Positions 36,401 through 41,824 of a DNA stretch of 64,000 nt are shown here, one piece after another. Positions within the stretch are counted from its first letter, which is position 1. Every line of letters begins with the position of its first letter. The notes below the pieces were generated by a model. It did no database searches, had not been told where the DNA came from, and saw only the letters and a list, made by a program, of their open reading frames with translations. This DNA comes from Gambelia wislizenii (lineage: Eukaryota > Chordata > Lepidosauria > Squamata > Crotaphytidae). Position numbers and translations under genes: made by a program. The stretch spans positions 237,851,809 through 237,915,808 of the forward strand of contig JAUMIR010000002.1 in the NCBI GenBank assembly GCA_030847615.1, given 5' to 3'.

Positions 36401-36735
36401 TTCCCTTTTAATACTTGAGTAGCAATGGGCAATTTTGGCAGGAGTAGCTGGCATGACAAGCGACACCACTTGCAATCCCCTCTTCCACATGACTGATAAG
36501 AGGGAAGCAGGAACCCTCTTCTCTTTTGCATCCAGGGCCCCATGCTCATGAGTCTTCTAGTTGTCTGGTCCAGGCAGCTGTTCCCCTTCTCTTGCTTTCC
36601 CCCTAGGTTGCTGTTTATTTACAGGAGCTCCTAGAAGACTGCTGGGACCCTGAACCAGAAGCTCGACTGCAAGCCGAATGTGCCCAGCGGAGGCTGCAGA
36701 GGCTAGGCACGGAGGATGTGGCACAAGAAGACTGA
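2171..36735 (+). CDS. AMHR2: AMHR2, anti-Müllerian hormone receptor type 2 (exons 4-11 of 11, 3' part of gene)
   Basis: Eight exons join in frame: 2171-2257, 4035-4129, 8479-8706, 9253-9367, 11803-11963, 18882-19029, 33822-33958, 36607-36735. They encode about 365 residues: a single transmembrane helix, a juxtamembrane segment and a complete type II TGF-beta-receptor serine/threonine kinase. Visible kinase landmarks are VAIK (exon 6), HRDLSSQN and TDFG (exon 8), YIAPE and [13 protein letters not shown] (exon 9), and [15 protein letters not shown] (exon 11). [15 protein letters not shown] and the exon phases are those of AMHR2 rather than BMPR2, ACVR2 or TGFBR2. By family knowledge, AMHR2 binds AMH at the cell surface, recruits type I receptors and signals through SMAD1/5/8, causing Müllerian duct regression and controlling gonadal function. 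The frame ends soon after the kinase, so the C-terminal tail is much shorter than the roughly 50-60-residue mammalian tail (from memory). No stops or frameshifts were found. The ectodomain exons are outside the window. Confidence 0.95.
2951..3572 (+). mobile_element. MITE family A, copy 2 (in AMHR2 intron 4)
   Basis: A full-length-looking copy. The left end is GGGCTTGTCTATATGAG and the right end TTTTTCACCATTTGGACAACCC, which are imperfect inverted repeats. The body matches the other A copies, including an 'aaaatccaacatggc' core and a CCAATCAGATTTGCAT block. No clear target duplication survives here. It fills much of intron 4 (2258-4034), whose remainder shows nothing I recognise apart from a possible short foldback remnant around 3645-3720. 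Confidence 0.7.
4035..4129 (+). CDS. AMHR2: AMHR2 exon 5: juxtamembrane segment
   Basis: Flanked by CTTGTAG and GTATCA. The split codon G+TT gives Val, then 31 codons. A basic cytoplasmic stretch follows the membrane (LRHWKV...KDKRK), ending ELPDLQFLQ. This last motif corresponds to the ELPELCFSQ segment that precedes the kinase domain in mammalian AMHR2 (from memory). The exon ends in phase 0. Confidence 0.92.
4852..5719 (+). mobile_element. SINE with MIR/CORE-like 3' half, copy 1, split by a family C element
   Basis: Two halves (4852-5013 and 5661-5719) together match the copies at 6182-6412 and 39179-39366. They read TTGTTGTAG...CTGAGAGAGTGTG...GGATTCGAATCCTGG, then after the insertion CTGGTCTCCCAGAGTC...AAATCACTACACC. 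The family is non-coding and Pol III-type. The family C insertion is younger than this SINE. Confidence 0.75.
5014..5660. mobile_element. MITE family C, copy 1 (3-bp target duplication CTG)
   Basis: Ends GGACTTTATCAGAC and TCTGATAAAGTCC are inverted repeats of about 13 bp. The insertion is exact because the host SINE resumes on both sides with CTG repeated (5011-5013 and 5661-5663). There is no transposase-like frame in the 647 bp. The 3-bp duplication and GG terminus suggest a PIF/Harbinger-type non-autonomous element (inference). The second copy is 25608-26200. Confidence 0.75.
6182..6412 (+). mobile_element. SINE with MIR/CORE-like 3' half, copy 2
   Basis: Begins TTGTTGTTGTCGTGTGCC and ends after AAACCACTACACCATGCAGGC. 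It is flanked by an 8-bp target duplication ACTGATAT at 6174-6181 and 6413-6420, which supports LINE-mediated insertion. Confidence 0.8.
7524..7808 (-). mobile_element. tRNA-derived squamate SINE with (AAAT)n tail
   Basis: In reverse orientation, the tRNA-like head (GGCGCAGTGGTTAAATGCC region, about 7785-7805) leads to a body containing the complement of TTACCGACCTACG and AAGCCGCTCTGATAGCC, ending in an (AAAT)n tail at 7524-7566. The same family occurs at 15482-15727 and 46137-46319. Confidence 0.8.
7815..7878 (+). mobile_element. CR1 LINE 3' terminus (fragment)
   Basis: Reads GGGGGTTGGACTGGATGGCC through CTACAATTCTATGATTCT, the typical amniote CR1 3' end with its short ATTCTATG repeat. It abuts the SINE head at 7808. 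Confidence 0.85.
8089..8200. mobile_element. Small foldback hAT-like MITE
   Basis: Contains inward-facing arms (CCTTTGGTCCTGCAG ... CTGCAGCCCTTC) around CTCCCATAATCC and GGCCGTGCTGGGAGTTG. This is a common amniote short palindromic element. Relatives lie at about 10670-10805, 11445-11545 and 56655-56802. No coding capacity. Confidence 0.5.
8479..8706 (+). CDS. AMHR2: AMHR2 exon 6: kinase N-lobe
   Basis: Flanked by TCCTTCAG and GTGAGT; 76 codons, phase 0 to 0. It begins [13 protein letters not shown], a degenerate glycine loop, followed by PVAIKAF with the ATP-anchoring lysine, then FASEWAVH with the likely helix-C glutamate, and ends with LLVLTLYPL at the hinge. Glycine-loop degeneracy is usual for AMHR2. 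Confidence 0.95.
9181..9220 (+). repeat. (AAT)n microsatellite 32 bp upstream of exon 7
   Basis: About 13 AAT units end at 9220. The exon 7 acceptor AG is at 9251-9252, so the array lies just upstream of the acceptor, in the area where a branch point would be expected. Confidence 0.95.
9253..9367 (+). CDS. AMHR2: AMHR2 exon 7: kinase, helices D-E
   Basis: Flanked by TTTGCAG and GTAAGA; 38 codons plus one base. Reads [16 protein letters not shown] ... [15 protein letters not shown]. The GSL start and LAxGLAFLH motif are typical of type II receptors. The final G joins exon 8 as a Gly codon. Confidence 0.95.
9368..11802 (+). other. AMHR2 intron 7
   Basis: About 2.4 kb. It contains degraded short foldback elements at about 10670-10805 (TGGTACCATCCAGGTGTG ... 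AGTATACCTGGACAGC) and 11445-11545 (AATTCCCATCAGCC ... GATGGGAGCTGTAG). Nothing else is recognised. The open frame at 11401-11793 abutting exon 8 has no kinase similarity. Confidence 0.5.
11803..11963 (+). CDS. AMHR2: AMHR2 exon 8: catalytic and activation loop
   Basis: Flanked by TTCTAG and GTATCT; two bases plus 53 codons. Contains [13 protein letters not shown] (catalytic loop, Asp in HRD) and CVITDFGQA (Mg-binding DFG), then a basic activation-loop segment (RHKRSKED). DFG is canonical here, whereas my recollection of human AMHR2 is DLG at this position. Confidence 0.96.
12183..12475 (-). mobile_element. Bov-B/RTE LINE 3' fragment
   Basis: The minus strand encodes the end of an RTE-type polyprotein: [20 protein letters not shown] then [10 protein letters not shown], and ends SRSQLDGK just before a TTGTTGTT-type tail (complement at about 12183-12200). 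The frame is open for 77 codons, but this is only a 5'-truncated tail. Confidence 0.75.
12913..13223. mobile_element. Tigger-like MITE T1, GC-rich variant
   Basis: Bounded by TA at 12911-12912 and 13224-13225. Terminal inverted repeats are CAGTTCTCCCTTCACATTCA and its near-complement TGAATGTGGAGGGAGGACTG-like right end. The centre is unusually GC-rich, with GAGGCCTCCGGAGGCCTC-like repeats. The long frames crossing it are by-products of base composition. Confidence 0.8.
13885..16025 (+). mobile_element. Degenerate Bov-B/RTE LINE, near full-length but decayed
   Basis: The + strand has an endonuclease start ([19 protein letters not shown] at about 14165-14230), reverse-transcriptase fragments (IPIPKKGD at about 14800-14820; [20 protein letters not shown] at about 15320-15385) and the C-terminal [11 protein letters not shown] ... 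GKVEGSR region ending at about 15870, then an AACAACAA tail near 16020. Stops and frameshifts are frequent and internal parts are deleted. A SINE (15482-15727) splits it. An acidic, unrelated-looking stretch occupies 14310-14570. Confidence 0.75.
15482..15727 (+). mobile_element. tRNA-derived squamate SINE inside the Bov-B element
   Basis: Same family as 7524-7808, opposite orientation: AGTACTCGGCTTGTGGGGG ... AAGCCGCTCTGATAGCC, ending in (AAAT)n at about 15690-15727. The Bov-B sequence resumes immediately after with GTGTCCTGGAG, so the SINE is younger. Confidence 0.85.
16048..16248 (+). mobile_element. tRNA-headed SINE (second type)
   Basis: The tRNA-like head GAGAGCCAGTTTGGTCTCGT carries an A box and the B box GGTTCAAATTC. 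The body CACTCTCTCAGTTTAATC and AAAATGACAGGAGGAGGGCC is common in squamates. A relative is at 38534-38735. Non-coding. Confidence 0.65.
16813..17323 (-). mobile_element. LINE-Z copy 1 (5'-truncated)
   Basis: In reverse orientation it encodes the C-terminal region RKNDNAERI-overlapping frame and [18 protein letters not shown], ending at the AG-rich tail (CTCTCTCTGG at 16813). Frame-breaking substitutions are present. It matches five other copies (20612-21111, 22079-22165, 30736-31513, 48421-48930, 60056-60516). Confidence 0.85.
17362..17416. repeat. Perfect 17-bp inverted repeat (hairpin)
   Basis: Arms GGCTTCACTGCAGTAAA (17362-17378) and TTTACTGCAGTGAAGCC (17400-17416) are exact complements. 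The 21-bp spacer can extend pairing (GACAGCT with AGCTGCT, one bulge), leaving a loop of about 7 nt. It lies in element E1. Confidence 0.9.
18430..18770 (-). mobile_element. CR1/L2-like LINE 3' region fragment
   Basis: GGGAGGGAGTTCCAGAGG and TTGAATTGTGCCCAGCAACA parallel the LINE at 26341-29500 (GGAGTTCCAGAGGGTGGG, GAATTGTGCCCGGAAACA). It is a truncated non-coding portion. Confidence 0.6.
18882..19029 (+). CDS. AMHR2: AMHR2 exon 9: APE motif and helix F
   Basis: Flanked by CTCCAG and GTAAGC; 49 codons plus one base. Reads [18 protein letters not shown] and [17 protein letters not shown]. The APE glutamate and helix-F aspartate are intact. The split Glu codon is finished by exon 10. Confidence 0.96.
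19037..19071 (+). repeat. (GGGA)n microsatellite next to exon 9 donor
   Basis: About eight GGGA units start roughly 8 nt after the GT of the exon 9 donor. The G-runs lie on the transcribed RNA strand. Confidence 0.95.
19213..19345 (-). mobile_element. CR1 LINE 3' fragment
   Basis: AGAATCATAGAGTTGGAAGA then GGCCATCCAGTCCAACCCCC is the complement of the CR1 3' terminus. It is truncated after about 130 bp. Confidence 0.85.
19395..19640 (-). mobile_element. Unclassified dispersed repeat F, copy 1
   Basis: Reverse-orientation match to 32567-32950 and 57360-57930, sharing CAAGATGGCAAAAGTTATT-type and AACTCAGTTTG-type blocks. No coding capacity. The class is unknown to me. Confidence 0.5.
20318..20402 (-). 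repeat. (AAT)n plus LINE/SINE-type tail
   Basis: An (AAT)n run is followed by AAATTTATTTATACCCCGCC and CGGGGCGGCTTACAAA, the complement of a tail seen also at about 44575-44650 and 58840-58915. Confidence 0.7.
20612..21111 (+). mobile_element. LINE-Z copy 2 (5'-truncated)
   Basis: The + frame at 20652-21065 encodes [20 protein letters not shown], then [19 protein letters not shown] and [18 protein letters not shown], then a frame shift relative to copies that encode the CAFCNRTC zinc finger. The 3' end carries CGCGCTT...AAGCGCG (21041-21059) and ends in AGCCAGAGAGAGAGG. This is the C-terminal domain of a non-LTR retrotransposon; the clade is not assigned. Confidence 0.85.
21359..21976 (+). 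mobile_element. MITE family A, copy 3
   Basis: Left end GGGCTCAGCTAGAAG, right end TTTTTCACCGTCTAGATAACACC. Shares TTCATTTGTCTCCACG and TTCCCCTCACATTCCAAG with the other A copies. The target duplication is not clear. Confidence 0.65.
22079..22165 (+). mobile_element. LINE-Z copy 3 (last ~90 bp only)
   Basis: TTGGCCTTTTTAGTCATCAG to GAAAAGCCAGAGAG matches the 3' end of the other copies. It interrupts the CR1 tail: CATAGAATC precedes it and AATTGTAGAGTTGG follows. Confidence 0.8.
22166..22465 (-). mobile_element. CR1 LINE 3' fragment
   Basis: The minus strand encodes the CR1 C-terminus [20 protein letters not shown] and [19 protein letters not shown] at 22229-22432. Its terminal ATAGAATCAT repeat is displaced by LINE-Z copy 3. 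It is among the better-preserved CR1 tails in the window. Confidence 0.85.
22630..22948 (+). pseudogene. Mariner-like transposase remnant
   Basis: In the + strand, [19 protein letters not shown] (from 22642) followed, after a deletion and frame change around 22735, by segments with [14 protein letters not shown] and [13 protein letters not shown] endings up to TAG at 22948. HQDNAPAH is the second catalytic-aspartate block of mariner transposases. The N-terminal half is missing and the frame is broken. Confidence 0.7.
22990..23335 (+). mobile_element. CR1 LINE 3' fragment
   Basis: The + strand shows [21 protein letters not shown] and FSAAPEIRS, and ends GGGGGTTGGACTAGATAGGC ... CTACGATTCTATGG. 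Stops interrupt the frame. Confidence 0.8.
23573..23990. mobile_element. hAT-like non-autonomous element (tentative)
   Basis: Begins GGGGTGGGCAAAGTGTGACC, a start shared with the tentative element at 32955-33722, and ends near TAGCCACCCTGG. The interior contains AAAAATTTTCAAAAATTTT-like AT-rich repeats. Boundaries are uncertain. Confidence 0.45.
24478..25094. mobile_element. MITE family B, copy 1 (3-bp duplication AGT)
   Basis: Left end GGGTACGTCTATAC, right end GTGTAGATGGGCCC; AGT is found on both sides (24475-24477, 25095-25097). The 617-bp body matches 42661-43273 nearly end to end, including CCGGGAATCCAACATGG and CTGCTTTGCGGACATTC. No coding capacity. PIF/Harbinger-like by duplication length and GGG terminus (inference). 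Confidence 0.8.
25562..26340. mobile_element. MITE family D, copy 4, split by a family C element
   Basis: Left part AGGGCTCTTTCACACTACAC ... CCACTTTAA (25562-25607) and right part TAACTGTCATGGCTGCATTC (from 26201) are contiguous in other D copies. The far right end is cut by the LINE tail at about 26340. Confidence 0.7.
25608..26200. mobile_element. MITE family C, copy 2 (3-bp duplication TAA)
   Basis: Ends GGACTTTATCAAATG and GTCTGATAAAGTCC. TAA at 25605-25607 and 26201-26203 is single in uninterrupted D copies (ACTTTAACTG), so the duplication length is exactly 3 bp. Confidence 0.8.
26341..29500 (-). mobile_element. CR1/L2-group LINE, decayed (endonuclease and RT remnants)
   Basis: Reads on the - strand. 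The 304-codon frame 28302-29216 contains an apurinic-endonuclease domain: CITETWL, then [10 protein letters not shown] and HTLDLVF. Upstream at 29197-29480, [16 protein letters not shown] belongs to the same domain in another frame. The RT palm core [12 protein letters not shown], preceded by [10 protein letters not shown], lies in 27211-27504. The 3' end is at 26341 with a (CAAA)n tail. Much of the RT between 27600 and 28300 is out of frame, so it is inactive. Confidence 0.85.
29893..29942. mobile_element. MITE family D fragment
   Basis: AGTTAAAGTGGGATTATAG through GTGTAAAAGGGTTC is the complement of the left end of the D copy at 25562. Confidence 0.55.
30228..30429 (-). mobile_element. SINE with MIR/CORE-like 3' half, copy 3
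   Basis: Reverse orientation: ACCAGGATTCGAATCCTTGC then TCACACTCTCTCAGC and AAACCCTGTGATAGGTTTGC. Same family as 6182-6412. Confidence 0.7.
30644..31657 (+). mobile_element. Tigger-like MITE T2, split by LINE-Z copy 4
   Basis: CAGTTGTCCCTTCATATTCG at the left (TA at 30642-30643) and GGACAACTG at the right (TA at 31658-31659). The MITE is continuous with the uninterrupted T3 copy if 30736-31513 is removed: CAAGTCCCATTATATG joins GCAATGGCATAGC. Confidence 0.85.
30736..31513 (-). mobile_element. LINE-Z copy 4 (longest copy)
   Basis: The minus strand reads [38 protein letters not shown] (RT thumb-type region), [17 protein letters not shown] and [18 protein letters not shown] within 31114-31560; the first about 20 residues of that frame come from the MITE. 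The C-terminal part continues at 30780-31025 in another frame. 3' end at 30736. Confidence 0.85.
32567..32950 (+). mobile_element. Unclassified dispersed repeat F, copy 2, with (AC)n
   Basis: Shares GTCAAGATGGCAAAAGTTAT and TTTAACTCAGTTTGCAG with 57360-57930. An (AC)n microsatellite occupies 32745-32774. Confidence 0.5.
32955..33722. mobile_element. hAT-like non-autonomous element (tentative), with (GT)n
   Basis: Starts GATGGGCAAAGTATGGCACA and ends CCCACCTCTGCTGTAG, imperfect inverted termini of the GGTGGGCAAA type. A (GT)n run lies at about 33459-33493. The element ends about 100 bp upstream of AMHR2 exon 10. Confidence 0.45.
33822..33958 (+). CDS. AMHR2: AMHR2 exon 10: kinase C-lobe
   Basis: Flanked by CTCCCTAG and GTAAGT; two bases plus 45 codons. 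Reads [20 protein letters not shown], then [29 protein letters not shown] and RxRPxIP are hallmarks of type II receptors. Ends in phase 0. Confidence 0.96.
33982..34209 (+). mobile_element. Tigger-like MITE T3 (uninterrupted reference copy)
   Basis: CAGTTGTCCCTTCATATTCG to GAGGGACAACTG; TA follows at 34210 but GA precedes on the left. It lies 23 bp downstream of the exon 10 donor. Confidence 0.85.
34210..35819 (+). other. AMHR2 intron 10, nothing recognised
   Basis: AT-rich sequence to about 35000, then a moderately GC-rich stretch with TGGTGGTGG repeats at 35145-35180. The 134-codon frame at 35049-35453 has no recognisable domain. No repeat match was found within the window. Confidence 0.5.
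35820..36325 (-). mobile_element. CR1 LINE 3' end, better-preserved copy
   Basis: The minus-strand frame 35831-36322 encodes [37 protein letters not shown], then [19 protein letters not shown] and [13 protein letters not shown]. This is the C-terminus of the CR1 polyprotein, open for 163 codons. The 3' terminus ATCATAGAATCATAGAG is at 35821-35837. Confidence 0.9.
36607..36735 (+). CDS. AMHR2: AMHR2 exon 11: end of kinase and stop
   Basis: The acceptor TTTCCCCCTAG at 36596-36606 follows a strong pyrimidine tract. It encodes [20 protein letters not shown] and ends [11 protein letters not shown] before TGA at 36733-36735. Using this acceptor keeps 11 residues between the preceding Trp and ELLEDCW, as in human AMHR2 (from memory). 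The protein stops about 19 residues after the [13 protein letters not shown] helix. Confidence 0.95.
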   Translation, partial: VAVYLQELLEDCWDPEPEARLQAECAQRRLQRLGTEDVAQED

Positions 36736-36970
36736 GATCAGGGGATATTATGCTTGGCACTTTGCTTGCCTGGACATCACGCTCTACACTTAGGAAGGGC
36801 CCTTTTGCCTTTGGCCAAGAACAACCAAAAGAAAGTCCTGTCAGGGACAATTTCTCAATAGGACCCTAGGTAGACCTCATCACAGTGAAGTGAATAATGT
36901 TCCTTTGCATTTTCATAGATGAATGCTGTCTGCTTAATCAACCCACTGGCAGCCACACGGACTACTCAGA

Positions 36971-36976
36971 AATAAA
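36971..36976 (+). promoter_or_regulatory. Poly(A) signal AATAAA, proximal candidate
   Basis: Canonical hexamer 235 nt after the AMHR2 stop, with a T-rich run beginning about 53 nt downstream. Confidence 0.55.
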
Positions 36977-37666
36977 ACAAAAAGCCCAAAGTGGCCAGAA
37001 GTTTACTTCAAGTTCTCAAAAAATAAGGTTTTTTTTTAATGTTAAATAGTACAGGTATGCCTCGCAAAGTAAATTGTTGCATATGGAAGCTTCCAGGAGC
37101 AGCAGTTCTTCTGGCCAGAAAAAGGTCAGTCTGGGGATGCTAGAAGTGTCAAGGGTCACGAAAATGTCCTGGGTGGGGGGACACATGTAGCCCCAAGATA
37201 GCCTGTTGCCCACTCTTGCAGTAGACAATTTTCAGACTGAAGTGTTGTCTTGTTTGAGTCTAGTTTAAAGGTAAAGAACTCTAGGAAGAGAGCGCATGGT
37301 GGAGAACTTGAAGTTGCTCCTCGCCACTTAGCACCTGGACCGCAGACTGAGCAGGAATCCAGGACACTCTGCCTTCCACAATCAGAGATGCCTTATATTT
37401 CTAATTAAATTATAGTGATTATTTCTAAATTTGCTCCCTGACATATAAACTAGCAAATGTAAATTTTAGGCCAATCTGTACTTCTTCACTTTCCCACTTT
37501 TGTGATGATGTAAATGTGACCACCCTATTTTTGTACCTTCCTTCCCCTTTCCTATTCTGTCTAGCTTTTATTTTAGATTGGAAGCCTGCAGGCAAGGCCA
37601 AGTGTATTTTTATTTTTAGACTTTCTATCCAGAAGGCATTCCGCATGAGGAGCTAAGTGATGAATG

Positions 37667-37672
37667 AATAAA
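37667..37672 (+). promoter_or_regulatory. Poly(A) signal AATAAA, distal candidate
   Basis: Canonical hexamer within GAATGAATAAATG. A LINE-type tail (GTTTTATTTATTTAAAACAC) begins about 17 nt later. Confidence 0.4.
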
Positions 37673-38533
37673 TGCTGAGAATGTATCGTAGTTTTATTTA
37701 TTTAAAACACTTATAATTCCTTCCACAATTAAAGTGGTTGTGGCAGTTTACAGCAGCAGTTTAAAGTAACAGCAAGACGCAAGATAAAAGAGAACTTTGG
37801 GTGAGAACTTTCTAGCAGATCTTTATGAGCAGGCATGTTGGTATTTATATAGCAATTCCAAGTGTTTTCATCGATATTCTTTATAACAGTCTTGTAAGGT
37901 AGGTCAGCAGTGTTATTCCCAGGTCACAAATGGAGACTGGGGGCTATATTCAGCACTGGATAGCCACTGGAGGAACAATGTAATCCAGTATTGGGGGTGG
38001 GAGGGTGGGATGTTGATCTCCTCTGCAACTTCTTGAGCATACCCAAAACCTGCTCCAGAGGGCTGGTCACACACATGTGCATATACATCCAGAGCTGGCT
38101 TGCAGTCAGCTTTTGTGGCTGGAGGGAAGAGGTTCTGTGCCATACACCCGCGTCACATCGGATTCAGGCCCATGGGACTAATGCTGCATCCTGTATTCAT
38201 AGCAGAGCGTAGATGGGAACTGGGGACAACTTGATCCATAGCTCAGTCTTATTATAGCCACTATTCAACATTTGCAATGGTTTTTAAGAAAGTGCACAAA
38301 TGATCCAGATGGGTGTTACTTAGCATATTGATGTCACAGGTAGTAGCAATAGGTGGGTATGACATTTGTGCAAGTCTATTATTCTACATAGTACTTGCAA
38401 TTGCAAGTAACACATACTAAGTAGGAAATAATATTTCCCTAGAGACAGCTCTGTGTTATGGCATTCAGTTGCTTTCAATACAGGCTCTAATGCAGCATAT
38501 CTGTTTTACTTCCTGACATACTTAACAGGGTAA

Positions 38534-38735
38534 GAGCCAATGTGGTACAGCGGGTTGAGCGATAGGCTTGAATCAGGAAGAACTGAGTTACGATCTCAGC
38601 TCACACAGGGAACAAATGTGGGTGGCCTTGCACAGATCAGCCTTATCCTACCTCTCAGGGTTGTTGTATAAGCTGATAATATATCCCCATACAGGCAAGT
38701 TCCTTGGAGAGAAGACAGGGATAGAAATGTGATCG
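38534..38735 (+). mobile_element. tRNA-headed SINE (second type), copy 2
   Basis: GAGCCAATGTGGTACAGCGG head and CCTACCTCTCAGGGTTGTTG body. Same family as 16048-16248, more diverged. Confidence 0.55.
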
Positions 38736-39178
38736 AATAAAGAACTCCCACCAGCTGTTTCAGGCCTTCATGATATAAAGGGAAAATCAAGAGAGAACAG
38801 AAGGGTCTGGCTGCTCAGCTGCCTTCTTCTTTTGACCTTCAGCTGTCAAGCAGAATTGCATTCTTGCAACCTCATCAGAAGAGAAAGGTTGGCTTGTTTC
38901 CATATCATGCATCAAACTGCTTGGCTGGATGCCAGGACCCACCAGAAAACGCAGGGCCTGTGTCCTTGAGGCAAGCACTTAGACACACAGGCTCTGCTCT
39001 CTGCTCTGGATTTCTTCTCCAATTTGTAGTGGGAGGAGATCCGCCATATCAGTTTTAAAAGAAAACAAGAGCAAGGGCGTATCCATATTGTGAATGGTTA
39101 AAAAAAAGAAGATTATTCTGACACAATTTTGGACAAACAGTATTTTAAACATATATGTGGGACTTTGCTGCAAACCAT

Positions 39179-39366
39179 TGTTGCTGTATGCCTTCAAGTC
39201 GTTTTCCACTTATAATCCTAAAGTGAACCTATCATGGGGTTTTCTGAGAGCTGAGAGGGTGTGACTGGCCCAAGGTCACCCAGGGAGTTTTCATGGCCGA
39301 GCAAGGATTCAAACCTGGTCTCCAGAGTCATAGTCTCAACACTCAAACCACTATGCCAAGCCAATC
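39179..39366 (+). mobile_element. SINE with MIR/CORE-like 3' half, copy 4
   Basis: TTGTTGCTGTATGCCTTCAA ... CCAAGGTCACCCAGGGAG ... CAAACCACTATGCCAAGCC. Confidence 0.75.
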
Positions 39367-41308
39367 CAGTATGACACAAATGACATTTTCGAAGGATAGA
39401 ACTAGATGTGACGATAAAAGTAAGGATGGTGCTAAAAATGGCAACCCTGTGTCAAATGCTCCCTCTATGATACATATTTATGGAAATGCATAAGTTGACC
39501 TCATCACATTGCCCACTTCTCCATTCCTGCTTCCAACCTCAGTACTGCAGCCAATCATATGGACTGAGGAAATGGATGCCAAGTAGGGTTGCCAGGTCTG
39601 CAGGTGGGCAGCTGAAATGTCAAGGATTGCTGTGCATCTCTGGCTTTCTAGGTGGGGAGACAACTCACATAGCAAGTGACACTGAAGGAGGAAGTAGTCT
39701 GATTTTTGTCTATAAAGTGGCTTTAATCCTGGGTATGTACCTCCAACCATTCTGAGCAAGGCTGTGCAACACTGATGCATCAAAAAGCCAGGAGTGAAGG
39801 GGAAGGAGTAGGAAGAGAGAGAATAAATGTGTGCATTTGGGTGTATCATACCATTTGGAGCCAGGCAGGGAATGGTGCATCGGTGTCATGAATCATGACT
39901 GTTCTTATTGTACAGGCCTGGGCAGTCACAGCACAGAGCACATGACTCCCAATGTTCAGAAATCAGTCTTCCACAAGCCCCAGCAGCAGCATAATGGAAA
40001 AACACCCCGTGTATTATGTGCTATAGGTAAGACTGTAGCAGGAGTGGCAACACCTCTAGCATCCACTTGGGTGTATTTTGCTGCCTGTCCAGCCATTTTT
40101 TAAATGCTTTATTTTTCCTTCTTGTTTCTGGCCATTCATATTACCTGGTTAGTTAGGTTTTACACAAATTATGGGTCCGTTGTCTTAAAAGCTCATTTCT
40201 ACAGTCTGCTGATCGAGATGCAGTTCTGGCCGGCCTCTCCAACCTTTGCCTGCCCTATCTGTGTGACAACACAAAGATTTATCCTCCTGTGACATTCCAA
40301 AAGCATGCCATGTGACAACACAAGGCTCCAACTCCTGCCCTCAGGTTTTGGCCCTGAAATATCAGAGAATGGGATGCTGATGATTGGGCTATTCTAGTAT
40401 CAAGATGCTGTAATGCCATTATAGAAAGACAGGCAGGAAGCTTGAAGAGGCTGCCTTTTGGGGGCAAGGGACCCCCCAAAAACATGAAATTAGAAATTCA
40501 GTTGTTTGACCCAACTATAGTAAACCTATAGAGTTAGCAGGCCCCATTTACTCAATGGGTCTATCTAGGACTAATTATTTGATTTAGCCAGTAGTTTCTG
40601 TGGTTTGTGGTTAGGAGCCATGACACTTTTATAATTTTGAAATAGGTTTACATTCATATTGCATTTGTGCTCTTATTCTTCAGCACCAGGTAGTGAGCAA
40701 GCAGTTTTATTTGTACACAGACATCCAGCCATCATAAAACAAATGCAAATTAAAACAGGCAATCAAAATTCATATATTTGTAAAACACCTTTTATAAGAG
40801 CTCTCATTTCATCTGTCTTACAAATATTCTGTAAAGCCAGAATTAAGCTAAAAACAATAAAATGCCTGAACTGTATCAAATTCACAGAGTCATATCTTGG
40901 TAGGGATTCAAAGTGGTGTTTTCTGGGAAGCTAGTTAGAAATCAGAGGCAAAGTAACCAGTTTCTTTTAGCAGTAACAGTGATGACACAGTGACTGCCAG
41001 GTATTAAAAAGAATTCAGTGCAGAGTAGCACTTGAAGGAGGTCATATAGGAAACAGGATATTACCTGCAAACCCATCATGCATCAGTCTATGTGCATTGA
41101 GTAGTATCCTGTGCATTAAGTGTCTAATATTTTCGCATAATTACTGCTCATGTTACAAGTCAACTAGAGCATTATGCTGGCTGTCACAAGTGTTTCACCC
41201 CCCCCTAATATTTCTGTATGTATTTATGGTTATCAGCATTGTGGAAGGACCTATAAATCACCATTGTCCTTTTGTTAGTTTGTTTAGAAACTGGGATTGT
41301 AGTTCTTA

Positions 41309-41538
41309 GCGTACATCTATACTGGAGAAATAATGCAGTTTGACACCATTTTAACTGCCATGGTGCTTTCCTATGGAATCCTGGGATTTTTAGTTTTCTG
41401 AGGCATCAGCACCTTTTGGCAGTGAAAGCTGCCAAACTACAAACTTTGTAAAACTACAAACCCCAGGATTCAATAGGATGGAGCTACAGCACTTCAGGTG
41501 GTGTCAAACTGCATTATTTCTATAGTATAGATGCACCC
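41309..41538. mobile_element. MITE family D, copy 1 (3-bp duplication TTA)
   Basis: A 230-bp foldback: GTACATCTATACTGGAG opposes TATAGTATAGATGCACCC, and ATCCTGGGATTTTTAGTTTT opposes AAACTACAAACCCCAGGATT. TTA lies at 41306-41308 and 41539-41541. No coding capacity. Confidence 0.8.
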
Positions 41539-41824
41539 TTAGTTAGTCGTGCCTCCTCACCTCCCCAACCTCTCGCCTGCTCAGTGCCTGCCTATGTACA
41601 GCCCAACGTGCGAAGCCTCCAGCTGCACAATCCATACACTTCATCCTCTCCTTCATATGGATTGCATATTCAATATGGACTCATTCTGACAGGGCCAAAC
41701 CTCTTATTAGGCAAAATGAGACCGTTACCTCAGATGCTGGGGGCACAAAGTAGTGGTAATTAGCCATGCTGGCTGGGGCATTTTGGGAGATTTGGTCCAG
41801 AAAAGGAACTTTTCCAAGCACTAG

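Larger units (their letters stand above)
36736..37672 (+). other. AMHR2: AMHR2 3' UTR candidate region
   Basis: Non-coding after the stop. Poly(A) signals AATAAA occur at 36971-36976 (about 235 nt after the stop, followed by T-rich sequence) and 37667-37672. Which one is used cannot be told from sequence. Confidence 0.6.
37673..41308. other. Intergenic region downstream of AMHR2
   Basis: Contains a LINE tail-like stretch at 37685-37790 and two SINEs (38534-38735, 39179-39366). The remainder, including 39400-41300, shows no gene, RNA or repeat I can name. Confidence 0.5.

Noticed and set aside
36618..36624. Alternative acceptor TTTACAG for AMHR2 exon 11
   Set aside because: Also in frame, but it has a poorer pyrimidine tract and would remove six residues, breaking the spacing to ELLEDCW kept by the acceptor at 36606.
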